NCBI GenBank assembly: GCA_003519585.1
Contig: DOWL01000026.1
Coordinates: 10,994-20,818, forward strand
DNA from: Nocardioides sp.
Lineage (GTDB): Bacteria > Actinomycetota > Actinomycetes > Propionibacteriales > Nocardioidaceae
Direction: 5' to 3'
DNA: 9,825 nucleotides
A model generated the notes under the pieces. It saw only the letters and a list, made by a program, of their open reading frames with translations. It was not told the DNA's origin and did no database searches. Below, in pieces: positions 1-8,332 of the stretch. A program made the translations under genes and the position numbers. How positions within the stretch are numbered: position 1 is the stretch's first letter; each line of letters begins with the position of its first letter.

Positions 1-891
<891 letters not shown>

Positions 892-938
892 CCACGACGC
901 GCGCGGTCGAAGGGGATCCGAACAAGCCGCAGCGAGAC

Positions 939-944
939 TAGGTT
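939..944 (+). promoter_or_regulatory. -10-like element TAGGTT, probable leaderless promoter of the acylase gene
   Basis: TAGGTT fits the actinobacterial TANNNT -10 consensus. Its last T is followed by exactly 7 nt and then ATG at 952, so transcription would begin at or next to the start codon. No good -35 hexamer is visible 16-18 bp upstream, and no Shine-Dalgarno sequence precedes the ATG. Both fit a leaderless transcript. This is inferred from spacing only. Confidence 0.5.
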
Positions 945-951
945 GTCGTCC

Positions 952-3699
952 ATGCGCGCGTATGGGGGGATCGTCGGGCTGGTCGCGGTCGGGGCACTGG
1001 TGGCCTCGTTCGCTCCGTCGGCGGTGGCCGGGCCGGACTCGGGCGCTGTCGGCGGCACGGCCAACGGCCCCAACGGCTCGGCAGCTGCCAAGGCGGGGGA
1101 CAGCTACGGCAACCTGTGGAACATCCTCCCGCCGGGTTCGCGCGGCAACGTGACCACGCAAGACCTGCCGGGCCTGGTCAACGACACCGCGACGCCGACC
1201 GCGCCGCCCAACGTCGCCGACCAGCTCGAGATGTACGACGCGCTCACGTCCCGCGACCCGAAGAGCATCGATCGGGCCGACCTCGACGAGCTCTACAAGC
1301 GCGCCGACTTCACTCCTGCCACCGTGGTCAGCACGGCGTCGCCGCGACCCGGGGTGACGATCCAGCGGGATGCCTTCGGTGTCCCCTACATCAACGGGGC
1401 GACGTTCGAGGACGTCGAGTTCGGCGCCGGGTACGCCGCGATCGAGGACCGGATGTTCCTCATGGACGTGCTGCGCCACACCGGTGCCGCACGGGTGGCC
1501 GAGTTCGTGGGCAACACGCCGGGCAACGTCGCGACCGACCAGGCTCAGCTCCGCAACTCGTTCTACACACCGGCCGAGGCCGAGGGGCAGGTGGTCAGGG
1601 CGGCTGCCGCGGCCGGCGCCCGAGGCCAACAGCTGCTCGCGGGCGTCGACGCGTTCATCGCCGGGATCAACCAGGCCCAGCACGACCTCTGCCCGACGAT
1701 CTCGGCGAAGACCTGTCCCGCCGAGTACGTCGGGCTGCAGAAGCAGCCGACCGACTGGACCCGCGCCGACATCGTCTACATCGGCTCGTTGGTCGGCGGG
1801 ATCTTCGGCAAGGGCGGCGGCAACGAGGTCGCCAACGCCCGGTGGTGGCAGACCCTCGAAGACCAGTTCGGCACGAAGGAGGCGCTGAGGACCTACCGCG
1901 ACCTGCGGGAGAAGAACGATCCCGAGGCGCCGACCACGTCGAGCAAGCGCGCGCCGTACGACGGTGCGGCCTTCGACCCGACCCGGCCCGGGGTGGCGCT
2001 GCCCGATCTCGACGGCCGGAGCGCGCCGGGGACCGGTGCGGTCCTGCGTGGATCGGCTCCCGCACCAGCCAAGGTCGAGCCGGGTCTTGACCTGCCGGGT
2101 GGCGTCCACGTCGACCTGTCCGAGCTCGGGGCGCACGGCATGAGCAACGCGATGCTGGTGACCGGCAAGGAGTCGAAGACCGGGAAGCCGCTGGCGGTGA
2201 TGGGGCCGCAGACCGGCTACTACGCCCCCCAGATCCTCGTGGAGCAGGTGCTCAACGGCCCGGGCATTGAGGCCCGCGGCGTCGCGTTCGCCGGGGTGAA
2301 CCTCTTCGTCCAACTCGGCCGTGGCGTGGACTACGCCTGGTCGGCGACCTCGGCCGGCAGCGACAACATCGACACCGTGGCCGAGCGGCTGTGCAACGTC
2401 AACGGCTCCAAGCCGTCCGTCCGGTCGACCGCCTACCGGGTCGGCAAGCGGTGCGTGCCGATGCAGTCGGACGTGCACAGCGAGACGACGACGCCGAACT
2501 TCACGGCGCCCAGCCCGTCGAAGACCTACCGCTTCCAGGTGCTGCGCACCCGGCACGGGATCGTCCAGGAACGCACGACCGTCGGCGGCGTGCCGGTCGC
2601 GCTGGTGCTCCAGCGGTCGACGTACGGCCACGAGATCGACTCGGTGCTCGGCTTCGGCGAGTTCAACGACCCGGGCTTCGTGCACGACGCGAAGTCGTTC
2701 CAGAAGGCCGCGAGCGACGTCGACTACACCTTCAACTGGTTCTACGCCGACTCAGAGGACATCTCCTACTACTCCTCGGGGTTGCTGCCGCGCCGGTCGA
2801 AGAAGGTGGAGCCCGACCTGCCGCGGTGGGCGGGGAAGCAGTACGACTGGCAGGGCTGGCTGAGCGATCGGCGGCACGCCCGCGAGACCAACCCCAAGCG
2901 GGGCTATCTGATCAGCTGGAACAACAAGCCGGCGCCCGAGTTCTCGGCCGCCGACGACACCTGGGGCTACGGCTCGGTCTACCGCTCTCAGGCGCTCGAG
3001 AAGCGACTGCTGCCCAAGATCCGCGGGCAGAAGAAGATCGATCTCCCTGGCCTGGTCGGAGTGATGGCGGGCGCGGCGACCGCCGACTCGCGGGCGGCGT
3101 ACACCCTGCCCTGGCTGCTGAAGGTGATCGGCGACGACCCGGCCACGGCGAGCGCCCGTAAGGTGCTGACCGCGTGGCTGAAGGCAGGTACGCCGCGGGC
3201 CGACCGCGACCGCAATGGCTCCTACGAGCACCAGGCCGCGATCGCACTTTTCGACGCCTGGTGGCAGAGCGGCCAGCACTCGGTCGCCTACGACGTGCTG
3301 GGTGACCGGCTGGGCGACCTGACCCGCGAGCTGCCGCAGGGCCTCGACGACCATCCGAGCTCGGGTGGTGGCTCCTCGTTCAACGGCATCGCGTGGTACG
3401 GCTACGTCGCCAAGGACCTTCGCACCGTGCTCGGCAAGAAGGTCGAGGGCGCCTACTCGCAGGGCTACTGCGGCGACGGATCGCTGGCCGCGTGTCGCAC
3501 GACGCTGCGCGCGTCGCTGGCCGGGGCGGTCGCCCGGATCCTGCACAAGCAGAAGAATTCGTCGGTGGCCAAGCTCACCTACAACAAGCACCGAGACGAC
3601 ATCCGCTCCAACACCGCGGGGCTGGTCGGCGTACGCGCGATCGACTGGCAGAACCGGCCGACCTTCCAACAGGTGGTGGAGTTCCTCAGCCATCGGTAG
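952..3699 (+). CDS. secreted penicillin acylase family (Ntn-hydrolase) protein
   Basis: This is a predicted exported amidohydrolase of the penicillin/acyl-homoserine-lactone acylase family. Such proteins are made as one precursor that cuts itself into alpha and beta chains, and the new N-terminal Ser of the beta chain attacks amide bonds. The ATG at 952 gives 915 residues and a clean signal peptide: a hydrophobic stretch at about residues 6-25 ending in AVA, with cleavage likely near residue 27. The alpha chain has YAAIEDRMFLMDVLRHTGAARVAEFVG, matching the family's DRLFQME-type motif. After a variable linker, the putative nucleophile is Ser398 in GMSNAML, where most relatives have GSNAW. The beta chain shows FNWFYADSEDISYYSSGLLP and YLISWNNKPAPEF, both family hallmarks. 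The substrate cannot be read from sequence: beta-lactam side chains, N-acyl homoserine lactones or other acyl amides are all possible. An upstream in-frame TTG at 943 is disfavoured because it lies inside the -10-like element. The gene converges on a histidine kinase gene 16 bp downstream. Confidence 0.92.
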   Translation: MRAYGGIVGLVAVGALVASFAPSAVAGPDSGAVGGTANGPNGSAAAKAGDSYGNLWNILPPGSRGNVTTQDLPGLVNDTATPTAPPNVADQLEMYDALTSRDPKSIDRADLDELYKRADFTPATVVSTASPRPGVTIQRDAFGVPYINGATFEDVEFGAGYAAIEDRMFLMDVLRHTGAARVAEFVGNTPGNVATDQAQLRNSFYTPAEAEGQVVRAAAAAGARGQQLLAGVDAFIAGINQAQHDLCPTISAKTCPAEYVGLQKQPTDWTRADIVYIGSLVGGIFGKGGGNEVANARWWQTLEDQFGTKEALRTYRDLREKNDPEAPTTSSKRAPYDGAAFDPTRPGVALPDLDGRSAPGTGAVLRGSAPAPAKVEPGLDLPGGVHVDLSELGAHGMSNAMLVTGKESKTGKPLAVMGPQTGYYAPQILVEQVLNGPGIEARGVAFAGVNLFVQLGRGVDYAWSATSAGSDNIDTVAERLCNVNGSKPSVRSTAYRVGKRCVPMQSDVHSETTTPNFTAPSPSKTYRFQVLRTRHGIVQERTTVGGVPVALVLQRSTYGHEIDSVLGFGEFNDPGFVHDAKSFQKAASDVDYTFNWFYADSEDISYYSSGLLPRRSKKVEPDLPRWAGKQYDWQGWLSDRRHARETNPKRGYLISWNNKPAPEFSAADDTWGYGSVYRSQALEKRLLPKIRGQKKIDLPGLVGVMAGAATADSRAAYTLPWLLKVIGDDPATASARKVLTAWLKAGTPRADRDRNGSYEHQAAIALFDAWWQSGQHSVAYDVLGDRLGDLTRELPQGLDDHPSSGGGSSFNGIAWYGYVAKDLRTVLGKKVEGAYSQGYCGDGSLAACRTTLRASLAGAVARILHKQKNSSVAKLTYNKHRDDIRSNTAGLVGVRAIDWQNRPTFQQVVEFLSHR

Positions 3700-3703
3700 G
3701 GGC

Positions 3704-3715
3704 ACCAGGGCTGGT
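3704..3715. other. small inverted repeat in the convergent gap
   Basis: ACCAG and CTGGT flank a GG centre, a perfect 5-bp repeat filling most of the 16-bp gap between the stop codons of the acylase (+) and the small kinase (-). The loop is too short and there is no U tract on either strand, so it is at best a weak bidirectional terminator. It could equally be chance in GC-rich DNA. Confidence 0.2.
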
Positions 3716-5293
3716 TCAGACCGAGGTGGTCAGCCTCGCCTCGACGTCCTGTGGCTCGGGCTCGCTGGGTGCGGACACCGCGGGGAGAGTGAAGACGAAG
3801 CTGCGCGTCCCGGTCTCGTAGCCCACGTCGCCGCCGTGGGCGCGGACCAGGTCCTGGACCACGGACAGGCCCAGGCCGGCCCCGTGTGCGCTGACGGTCC
3901 GGCTGCGGCTGTACCGGTCGAACAGGTGCGGAACGAACTCGGGCGGGACGCCCGCGCCCTCGTCGGCGACGCTCACACGCACCTCGGTGGGTGAGGTCAG
4001 CACCGCGGAGACGGTCACCGGCTCCGCGCCGTGACGCTGCGCGTTGCGGACCAGGTTGGTCAGCACCTGCTGCACCCGGAGCGGGTCGGCGTGGACGCAG
4101 ATGCCAGGCGGGACCTCGTTGCGGACCTCGAGGCCGGGGAAGCCAGCGGCGCAGTCCGCGACCTGCTGCTGGAGGTCGAGGCACTCCGGCAGCACGACCA
4201 GGTTGCCGTGCTGCGCCGTACCCCGCGTGAGCAGGTCCTCGGAGAGCAGCGTGAGCCGGCGGGCCAGCTGCAGCGAGCGCTCGTGCATCCGGCGGCGCAG
4301 CTCCGGCGGGAGGTCCTCGTCCTCGACGAGCAGGTCGAGGTAGCCGGTGAGCCCGGTGAGGGGAGTCCGGAGTTCGTGGCTGACCACGGCGACGATGTGG
4401 TCGCGATCCTGGGCCGCGTTGACGAGCTGGGTGACCTGCTCGCTCAGGTCGCGGCTGCCGCGGGTGAGGTTGCGCTGCATCCGGCTCATCTCGTGGAGCA
4501 GGGCCACGACTACGGCCAGCGAGGAGGCGACGCCCAGCGCGCGGGCCCCGTAGCCGGCGACGCTGTAGCGGTCGTCGTAGGTCAGGGTCAGGACGACGTC
4601 GCCGGCCCAGGCGACGACGGCGACCACGGCCCACGACTCGAAGCGCGTGGTGTCGCGGCGTCGCGCGATGCCCACCAGCGAGACCACCACCGCTGCGGCG
4701 TTGACCCCGCCGACCAGCACGATCGCCCAGCTGGCGAATTCGCCGGTCTGTACGTCGAGCACGTGCGGCAGCGAGCCTGGCTCGAACCGCAGCAGGACGA
4801 AGAGAAGACCGGGGCCGATCAGCAGCCCGCCCGACACGACCAGGGCCGCGGTCAGGTTTCGGCGGCGTGGCTGCGCGATCGACCGGATCCGTGCCGGCCA
4901 GGGCGCCAGCGCCGCGGCGATCAGGACCGGCGGCCCGATGTGCCGCATCAGCCAGATCCAGCCGGGCGCACCGCCGGTGTTCGCGAACGTCGGCTCCGTA
5001 GAGAACACACCGGGGAGCGAGAACATCAGCAGGATCACGGCCGCGGCGGAGGTGGCGTACGCCGTGGCGAGGATCAGCAGCCGGAGGTCGCCCACCGAGC
5101 GATGGCGCGAGATCAGCAGCGCCGCGGTGATCGTGTCGAGGACCAGCACGGTGGCGCACCACAGCGGTGCCACACCGGCCATCGTCGGGAGCACGACGTG
5201 CTGCACCGGCCAGATGGCCAGGATGCAGAGGGGGATCGACAGCGCCACCCAGACGGGGACCAGCCGCCCCTGCGTGCGGCCGTGGGGGATCAT
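3716..5293 (-). CDS. MASE4-like membrane sensor histidine kinase
   Basis: This is a membrane sensor kinase that should autophosphorylate on His and pass the phosphate to an unknown response regulator. The ATG at 5293 gives 525 residues. About eight hydrophobic segments fill roughly residues 12-268, in a pattern resembling the MASE4 sensor domain, with no PAS domain. A short helical linker leads to the H box SHELRTPL, with His306. The ATPase domain is complete: N box NLVRNAQRH near 417, G1 DEGAGVP near 444, F box LFDRYSRS and G2 GAGLGLS near 472. An in-frame ATG at 5302 would add three residues. The 5293 start is preferred because CAAAAT lies 7 nt before it, as in a leaderless gene. The gene lies 89 bp downstream of the larger kinase on the same strand and may be partly co-transcribed with it. 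No response regulator is adjacent. The kinase call is certain. The MASE4 name rests on pattern and is less sure. Confidence 0.93.
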   Translation of the reverse strand: MIPHGRTQGRLVPVWVALSIPLCILAIWPVQHVVLPTMAGVAPLWCATVLVLDTITAALLISRHRSVGDLRLLILATAYATSAAAVILLMFSLPGVFSTEPTFANTGGAPGWIWLMRHIGPPVLIAAALAPWPARIRSIAQPRRRNLTAALVVSGGLLIGPGLLFVLLRFEPGSLPHVLDVQTGEFASWAIVLVGGVNAAAVVVSLVGIARRRDTTRFESWAVVAVVAWAGDVVLTLTYDDRYSVAGYGARALGVASSLAVVVALLHEMSRMQRNLTRGSRDLSEQVTQLVNAAQDRDHIVAVVSHELRTPLTGLTGYLDLLVEDEDLPPELRRRMHERSLQLARRLTLLSEDLLTRGTAQHGNLVVLPECLDLQQQVADCAAGFPGLEVRNEVPPGICVHADPLRVQQVLTNLVRNAQRHGAEPVTVSAVLTSPTEVRVSVADEGAGVPPEFVPHLFDRYSRSRTVSAHGAGLGLSVVQDLVRAHGGDVGYETGTRSFVFTLPAVSAPSEPEPQDVEARLTTSV

Positions 5294-5300
5294 GACGCAC

Positions 5301-5306
5301 ATTTTG
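5301..5306 (-). promoter_or_regulatory. -10-like element CAAAAT, probable leaderless promoter of the small kinase
   Basis: Read on the minus strand, CAAAAT is followed by GTGCGTC (7 nt) and then ATG at 5293. It overlaps the alternative ATG at 5302, which would then fall outside the transcript. No clear -35 is seen. The -35 zone overlaps the inverted repeat at 5322-5338, so a bound protein there could block or replace -35 recognition. Confidence 0.45.
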
Positions 5307-5321
5307 TCGGACCAGAGAGCA

Positions 5322-5338
5322 ACCGTTTGCGAAACGGT
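5322..5338. promoter_or_regulatory. perfect inverted repeat, candidate operator for the small kinase
   Basis: ACCGTTT and AAACGGT flank a GCG centre: 7-bp perfect arms, 17 bp in total. The site lies in the 89-bp region between the two kinase genes. Relative to a transcription start at 5293 it is centred near -37, where a repressor would cover the -35 region or an activator could contact polymerase. It is also 45 bp past the stop of the larger kinase, so it could be a hairpin at that mRNA's end. However, the minus strand continues TGCTCT with no U tract, which argues against an intrinsic terminator. I saw no second copy in the window. Confidence 0.45.
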
Positions 5339-5382
5339 CTAGTCCGTTCGGTCAAATGTGGGTGGTCCGGTTGGCGACGGCG

Positions 5383-8220
5383 CTACCGCACGTGCGTGAG
5401 CGACCCGGACCTGGCCAAGGGCAGGGTCACCGTGAACGTCGAGCCCTGCAGGTGCTCGGAGCTGACGTCGATCGTGCCGCCGTGACCCGAGACGATCGCC
5501 GCGACGATCGAAAGGCCCAACCCGGTGCCCTGGATCTGGCGGGCCTGGGCGGTCGAGGAGCGGAAGAACCGCTGGAACAGGTCGCCCTGTTCGCCGACCG
5601 GGATGCCGATCCCGGTGTCGCGGACGGTGATCACCGCGAGGTCGTCCTCGATCCCGACGCCGAACCCGATGGTGCCGCCGTCCTCGGTGAACTTCACGGC
5701 GTTGGAGAGCAGATTGATCATCACGCGCTCGAGTTGGGCTCGGTCCCCGAGCACGGGCACGCTGGTGTCCGGCGGGACCACGTCGAAGGTGAGCCGGCGG
5801 CCTGCGAGCAGCGGCCGGATCGCCTCCTCGATCGGCCCGACGGTGTCGGCGAGGTCGACGGTGTCGTGGCGCCAGTGGACCGTGTCGGAGTCGAGGCCCG
5901 AGAGCATGAGCAGGTCGTTGATCATCGAGATCAGCCGCTGGCCGTTGCGGTTGATCGTCTCCAACAGCGGGAGCTGGTCCGGCAATGGGTCGACCACCGA
6001 GCCGTCGGCGAGCATCTCGGTGTACCCGACGATGCTGGTCACCGGCGTCCGGAGCTCGTGCGAGACCGTCGAGACGAACTCGTTCTTGGCCTGGTCGAGC
6101 GAGCGGAGCCGCTCGACCGCGGTGCGCTCCTTGTCGAGCGCGGCGATGAGCAACTCCTGGCTGTGTCGCTGCTCGCTGACGTCGCGCGCCACGCACAAGT
6201 AGCCGGACCGTGCAGCGAAGGTGTCCTCGGCCACCGAGAGCGTCATCGACACCAACTGCTCGCCGCCGTTGCGGGTCACCCACGTCCAGTCGCGGGCGCG
6301 GGTCTCGCCGTCGCGCCCGAGGCCGCGCACCAGGATGTCGAACGCCTCGTCGAGGGTGTCGGCGCCGGTGCGCTCGAGCAGTTCGGGAGCCTTGAGGAGC
6401 AGGTGGAACGGCTGGCCGATCAGTTCGTCGCGTTCGTACCCGAGCAGGTGCTGGAGCCCGGAGCTGGCCACCGAGATCCGGCCGGCGGTGTCGATCCCGA
6501 CGATGGCCGTGGTCAGCGACGCCTCCATCAGGTGGCTCACCAACCCGGCTGTCGTGCGTTCGGCAGTGACGTCGATCCCGGTGAGGACGGCGTACGCCGC
6601 GTGGCCCGCATCGTCGCGCACGATGTTGGTGTTCCATACGATCCGGCGCTTGTCGCCGGACCTGGTGATCGCATCCGACTCCCGCACGATCGGCACGCCG
6701 GCACGATTGGGCCATTCGAAGAGCGCCTCGGCATCGTGGGTGTCGGACGGGGTGATGCCGGTCTCCCACACGCGCCGCCCGAGGAGTTCGCTCTCGCGAT
6801 AGCCGGTGATGACCGACGTGGCGTGGTTGACCCGCACCACACGGCCCTCGAGGTTGGTGACCATGATGATGCAGTTGGTGGTGTCGAGGGTCGCGTTGGT
6901 GAGCGACTGAGCGGCTTCGAGCGCCCGGCGCGCCTTGTACTCCGCGGTCACGTCGAGCAGTTGAGCGGCGAAGAACGGGTCGTCGTCGCTCTCGCCCAGC
7001 GACGAGATCTGCAGCGTCACCCGCCCTGCCCGGCCGTGGGCGAGCGGGCCTTCGACGCGCCAGCCCTCGCGGCTGCCGTCGATGAGTTGAGGCACCACGG
7101 TCCGATAGTCGGCGCCGACCTCGACGGCGTCGGCGATGTGCGTGCCGAGCAACGATTCCTCGGTGCCGCCGAGGATCCGCAGAGCGGTCTCGTTGAGGTC
7201 GACGATCACCAGGTCGCGGCCGGCCTCGTCGGGCTCGAGGAAGACCATGCCCACCAGTGACTCGGTGAAGTTGCGGCGGAACAGCTTGCCGTCCGCGGTG
7301 ATCCGGTCGAGCAAGGTGGTGTTGCGCTGGACGGCGATGCCCAGGGGGAGTACCAGCAGCGCGGCGCAGGCGAGGTAGGCCTGGGCGAGCGCCCCGGCCG
7401 CGAGCGGCGTGAACCGGTCGGTCACCAGCGCCGCTCCGAAGGGACCGGTGCCGTCGAGCGTCTGCGCAGTCGTGAAGATCGCCAATCCGGCCAGCTCGCC
7501 GCAGGCCAGTCGAAGGTCGAAGCGGAGCGCCGCCCAGGCCAGGAACAACACCGGAGCGAAGGTCAGGGTCGAGCTCGCGCCAGGCAGGAACGTGACCACA
7601 CTCGCGCCGGCGAGCAGGGCCACCTGGACGACCAGTTCGAGCCGCCCGGCGGCCCAGCGGTTCTCGGTGACCAGCGCCATCGGGACCAGCACCAGCACCG
7701 CGGCCAGGTGCGTGGCCAGCGCCGTACCGACGGAGGGCAGCAGCGGCTCCAGGTCTACGACCCGCGACGCGATCGCACCGCCGAGCACGATCAGGCCGCC
7801 GCTGACGATCGCGGCTCCGACCAGCCGGACGAAGTCCTCCTGGTCCTGGAGTTGGGGACGCCGTCGCCCACCGTGGGTCAGCAGCAGCGCCGCACCGAGG
7901 GCGGCCAGCGCCTCCCAGACGCCGTGGGTGACGCTCAGCCGCAGCCCGCGCTCGGCCAGCAGGTCGCCGAGGATCCCCGCGACGGTGAGCAGGGGTACCA
8001 GCGCGAGCCAGCGGCGTGCGGGCGCGAGCGCCAGGAGCATGAGCCCCAGCCCAGCGGCCGGCCAGAAGGTTGCCACGACGTACCCGTCCGGTGCGCACCG
8101 GGCCGCGGTCGCGGCCGACAGGCAGACCCCCGCGAGCAGCCCGATGCACGGCGCCCAGCCGAAGGGGCGTTCTGCGGGCCGGCTCACCCGCCCAGTTTCG
8201 GCCACCAGCGGCGTCCGCAT
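5383..8220 (-). CDS. MASE1-like, triple-PAS sensor histidine kinase
   Basis: This is a large (945 residues) membrane-bound sensor kinase. Residues ~20-300 are strongly hydrophobic with a MASE1-type pattern (ATFWPAAGLGLMLLAL, then a basic loop and further helices). Three PAS-like regions follow: about 305-420 (FTESLVGMVFLEP), 435-555 (NCIIMVTNLEGRVVRVNHA, then TGYRESELLG) and 561-690 (AIVGIDTAGRISVAS, then LLGYERDELIGQPF). After a helical linker come the H box SHELRTPVTS (His721), N box NLLSNAVKF (Asn840), G1 DTGIGIP (Asp868), F box FQRFFRSS and G2 GTGLGLS. It is therefore a complete kinase and should combine a membrane signal with cytosolic PAS inputs. There is no receiver or output domain. 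The start is uncertain: ATG at 8220 has no Shine-Dalgarno sequence, and an in-frame GTG at 8187 (codon 12) has GAAACT 6 nt before it, so translation might begin there. It is divergent from recO. No partner regulator is visible. Confidence 0.93.
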   Translation of the reverse strand: MRTPLVAETGRVSRPAERPFGWAPCIGLLAGVCLSAATAARCAPDGYVVATFWPAAGLGLMLLALAPARRWLALVPLLTVAGILGDLLAERGLRLSVTHGVWEALAALGAALLLTHGGRRRPQLQDQEDFVRLVGAAIVSGGLIVLGGAIASRVVDLEPLLPSVGTALATHLAAVLVLVPMALVTENRWAAGRLELVVQVALLAGASVVTFLPGASSTLTFAPVLFLAWAALRFDLRLACGELAGLAIFTTAQTLDGTGPFGAALVTDRFTPLAAGALAQAYLACAALLVLPLGIAVQRNTTLLDRITADGKLFRRNFTESLVGMVFLEPDEAGRDLVIVDLNETALRILGGTEESLLGTHIADAVEVGADYRTVVPQLIDGSREGWRVEGPLAHGRAGRVTLQISSLGESDDDPFFAAQLLDVTAEYKARRALEAAQSLTNATLDTTNCIIMVTNLEGRVVRVNHATSVITGYRESELLGRRVWETGITPSDTHDAEALFEWPNRAGVPIVRESDAITRSGDKRRIVWNTNIVRDDAGHAAYAVLTGIDVTAERTTAGLVSHLMEASLTTAIVGIDTAGRISVASSGLQHLLGYERDELIGQPFHLLLKAPELLERTGADTLDEAFDILVRGLGRDGETRARDWTWVTRNGGEQLVSMTLSVAEDTFAARSGYLCVARDVSEQRHSQELLIAALDKERTAVERLRSLDQAKNEFVSTVSHELRTPVTSIVGYTEMLADGSVVDPLPDQLPLLETINRNGQRLISMINDLLMLSGLDSDTVHWRHDTVDLADTVGPIEEAIRPLLAGRRLTFDVVPPDTSVPVLGDRAQLERVMINLLSNAVKFTEDGGTIGFGVGIEDDLAVITVRDTGIGIPVGEQGDLFQRFFRSSTAQARQIQGTGLGLSIVAAIVSGHGGTIDVSSEHLQGSTFTVTLPLARSGSLTHVR

Positions 8221-8332
8221 CGGGATTTCGACGAGGGCGCCCCGGAGATAGTCCCTGACCGGTGTGCTCGTCGTACGGCGTGTCGGCGGCAGGAGCGTCA
8301 GGGGCTATCGGCCACGCGGCAGAATGGAAAGC
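8221..8332. other. divergent intergenic region between the large kinase and recO
   Basis: These ~110 bp must hold promoters for both directions. On the plus side a likely -10 (CAGAAT, 8320-8325) serves recO. On the minus side only weak -10-like words such as GACTAT (about 8248-8253) are seen, without a good -35. I see no convincing operator, riboswitch or small gene. An open frame extends recO upstream to a GTG at 8264, but its residues do not resemble RecO. Confidence 0.5.
8320..8325 (+). promoter_or_regulatory. -10-like element CAGAAT, probable leaderless promoter of recO
   Basis: CAGAAT is followed by GGAAAGC (7 nt) and GTG at 8333, the same spacing as at the acylase and small-kinase genes. 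An ATG at 8324 overlaps this hexamer and would be upstream of the inferred transcript start. No clear -35 is present. Confidence 0.45.

Noticed and set aside
943..951. TTG start for the acylase
   Set aside because: It overlaps the TAGGTT element and has no ribosome binding site. ATG at 952 gives a cleaner signal peptide and leaderless spacing.
2752..3705. 317-codon minus-strand frame inside the acylase gene
   Set aside because: No recognisable motif, antisense to a well-supported gene, composition typical of a shadow frame.
3579..5300. 573-codon minus-strand open frame overlapping the small kinase
   Set aside because: It is an Arg/Pro/Gly-rich shifted frame of the kinase gene without domain signature. 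The other frame carries all kinase boxes.
8264..8332. Upstream extension of recO to GTG at 8264
   Set aside because: The added residues are Arg/Gly/Val-rich and unlike RecO N-termini. The family begins near [10 protein letters not shown].
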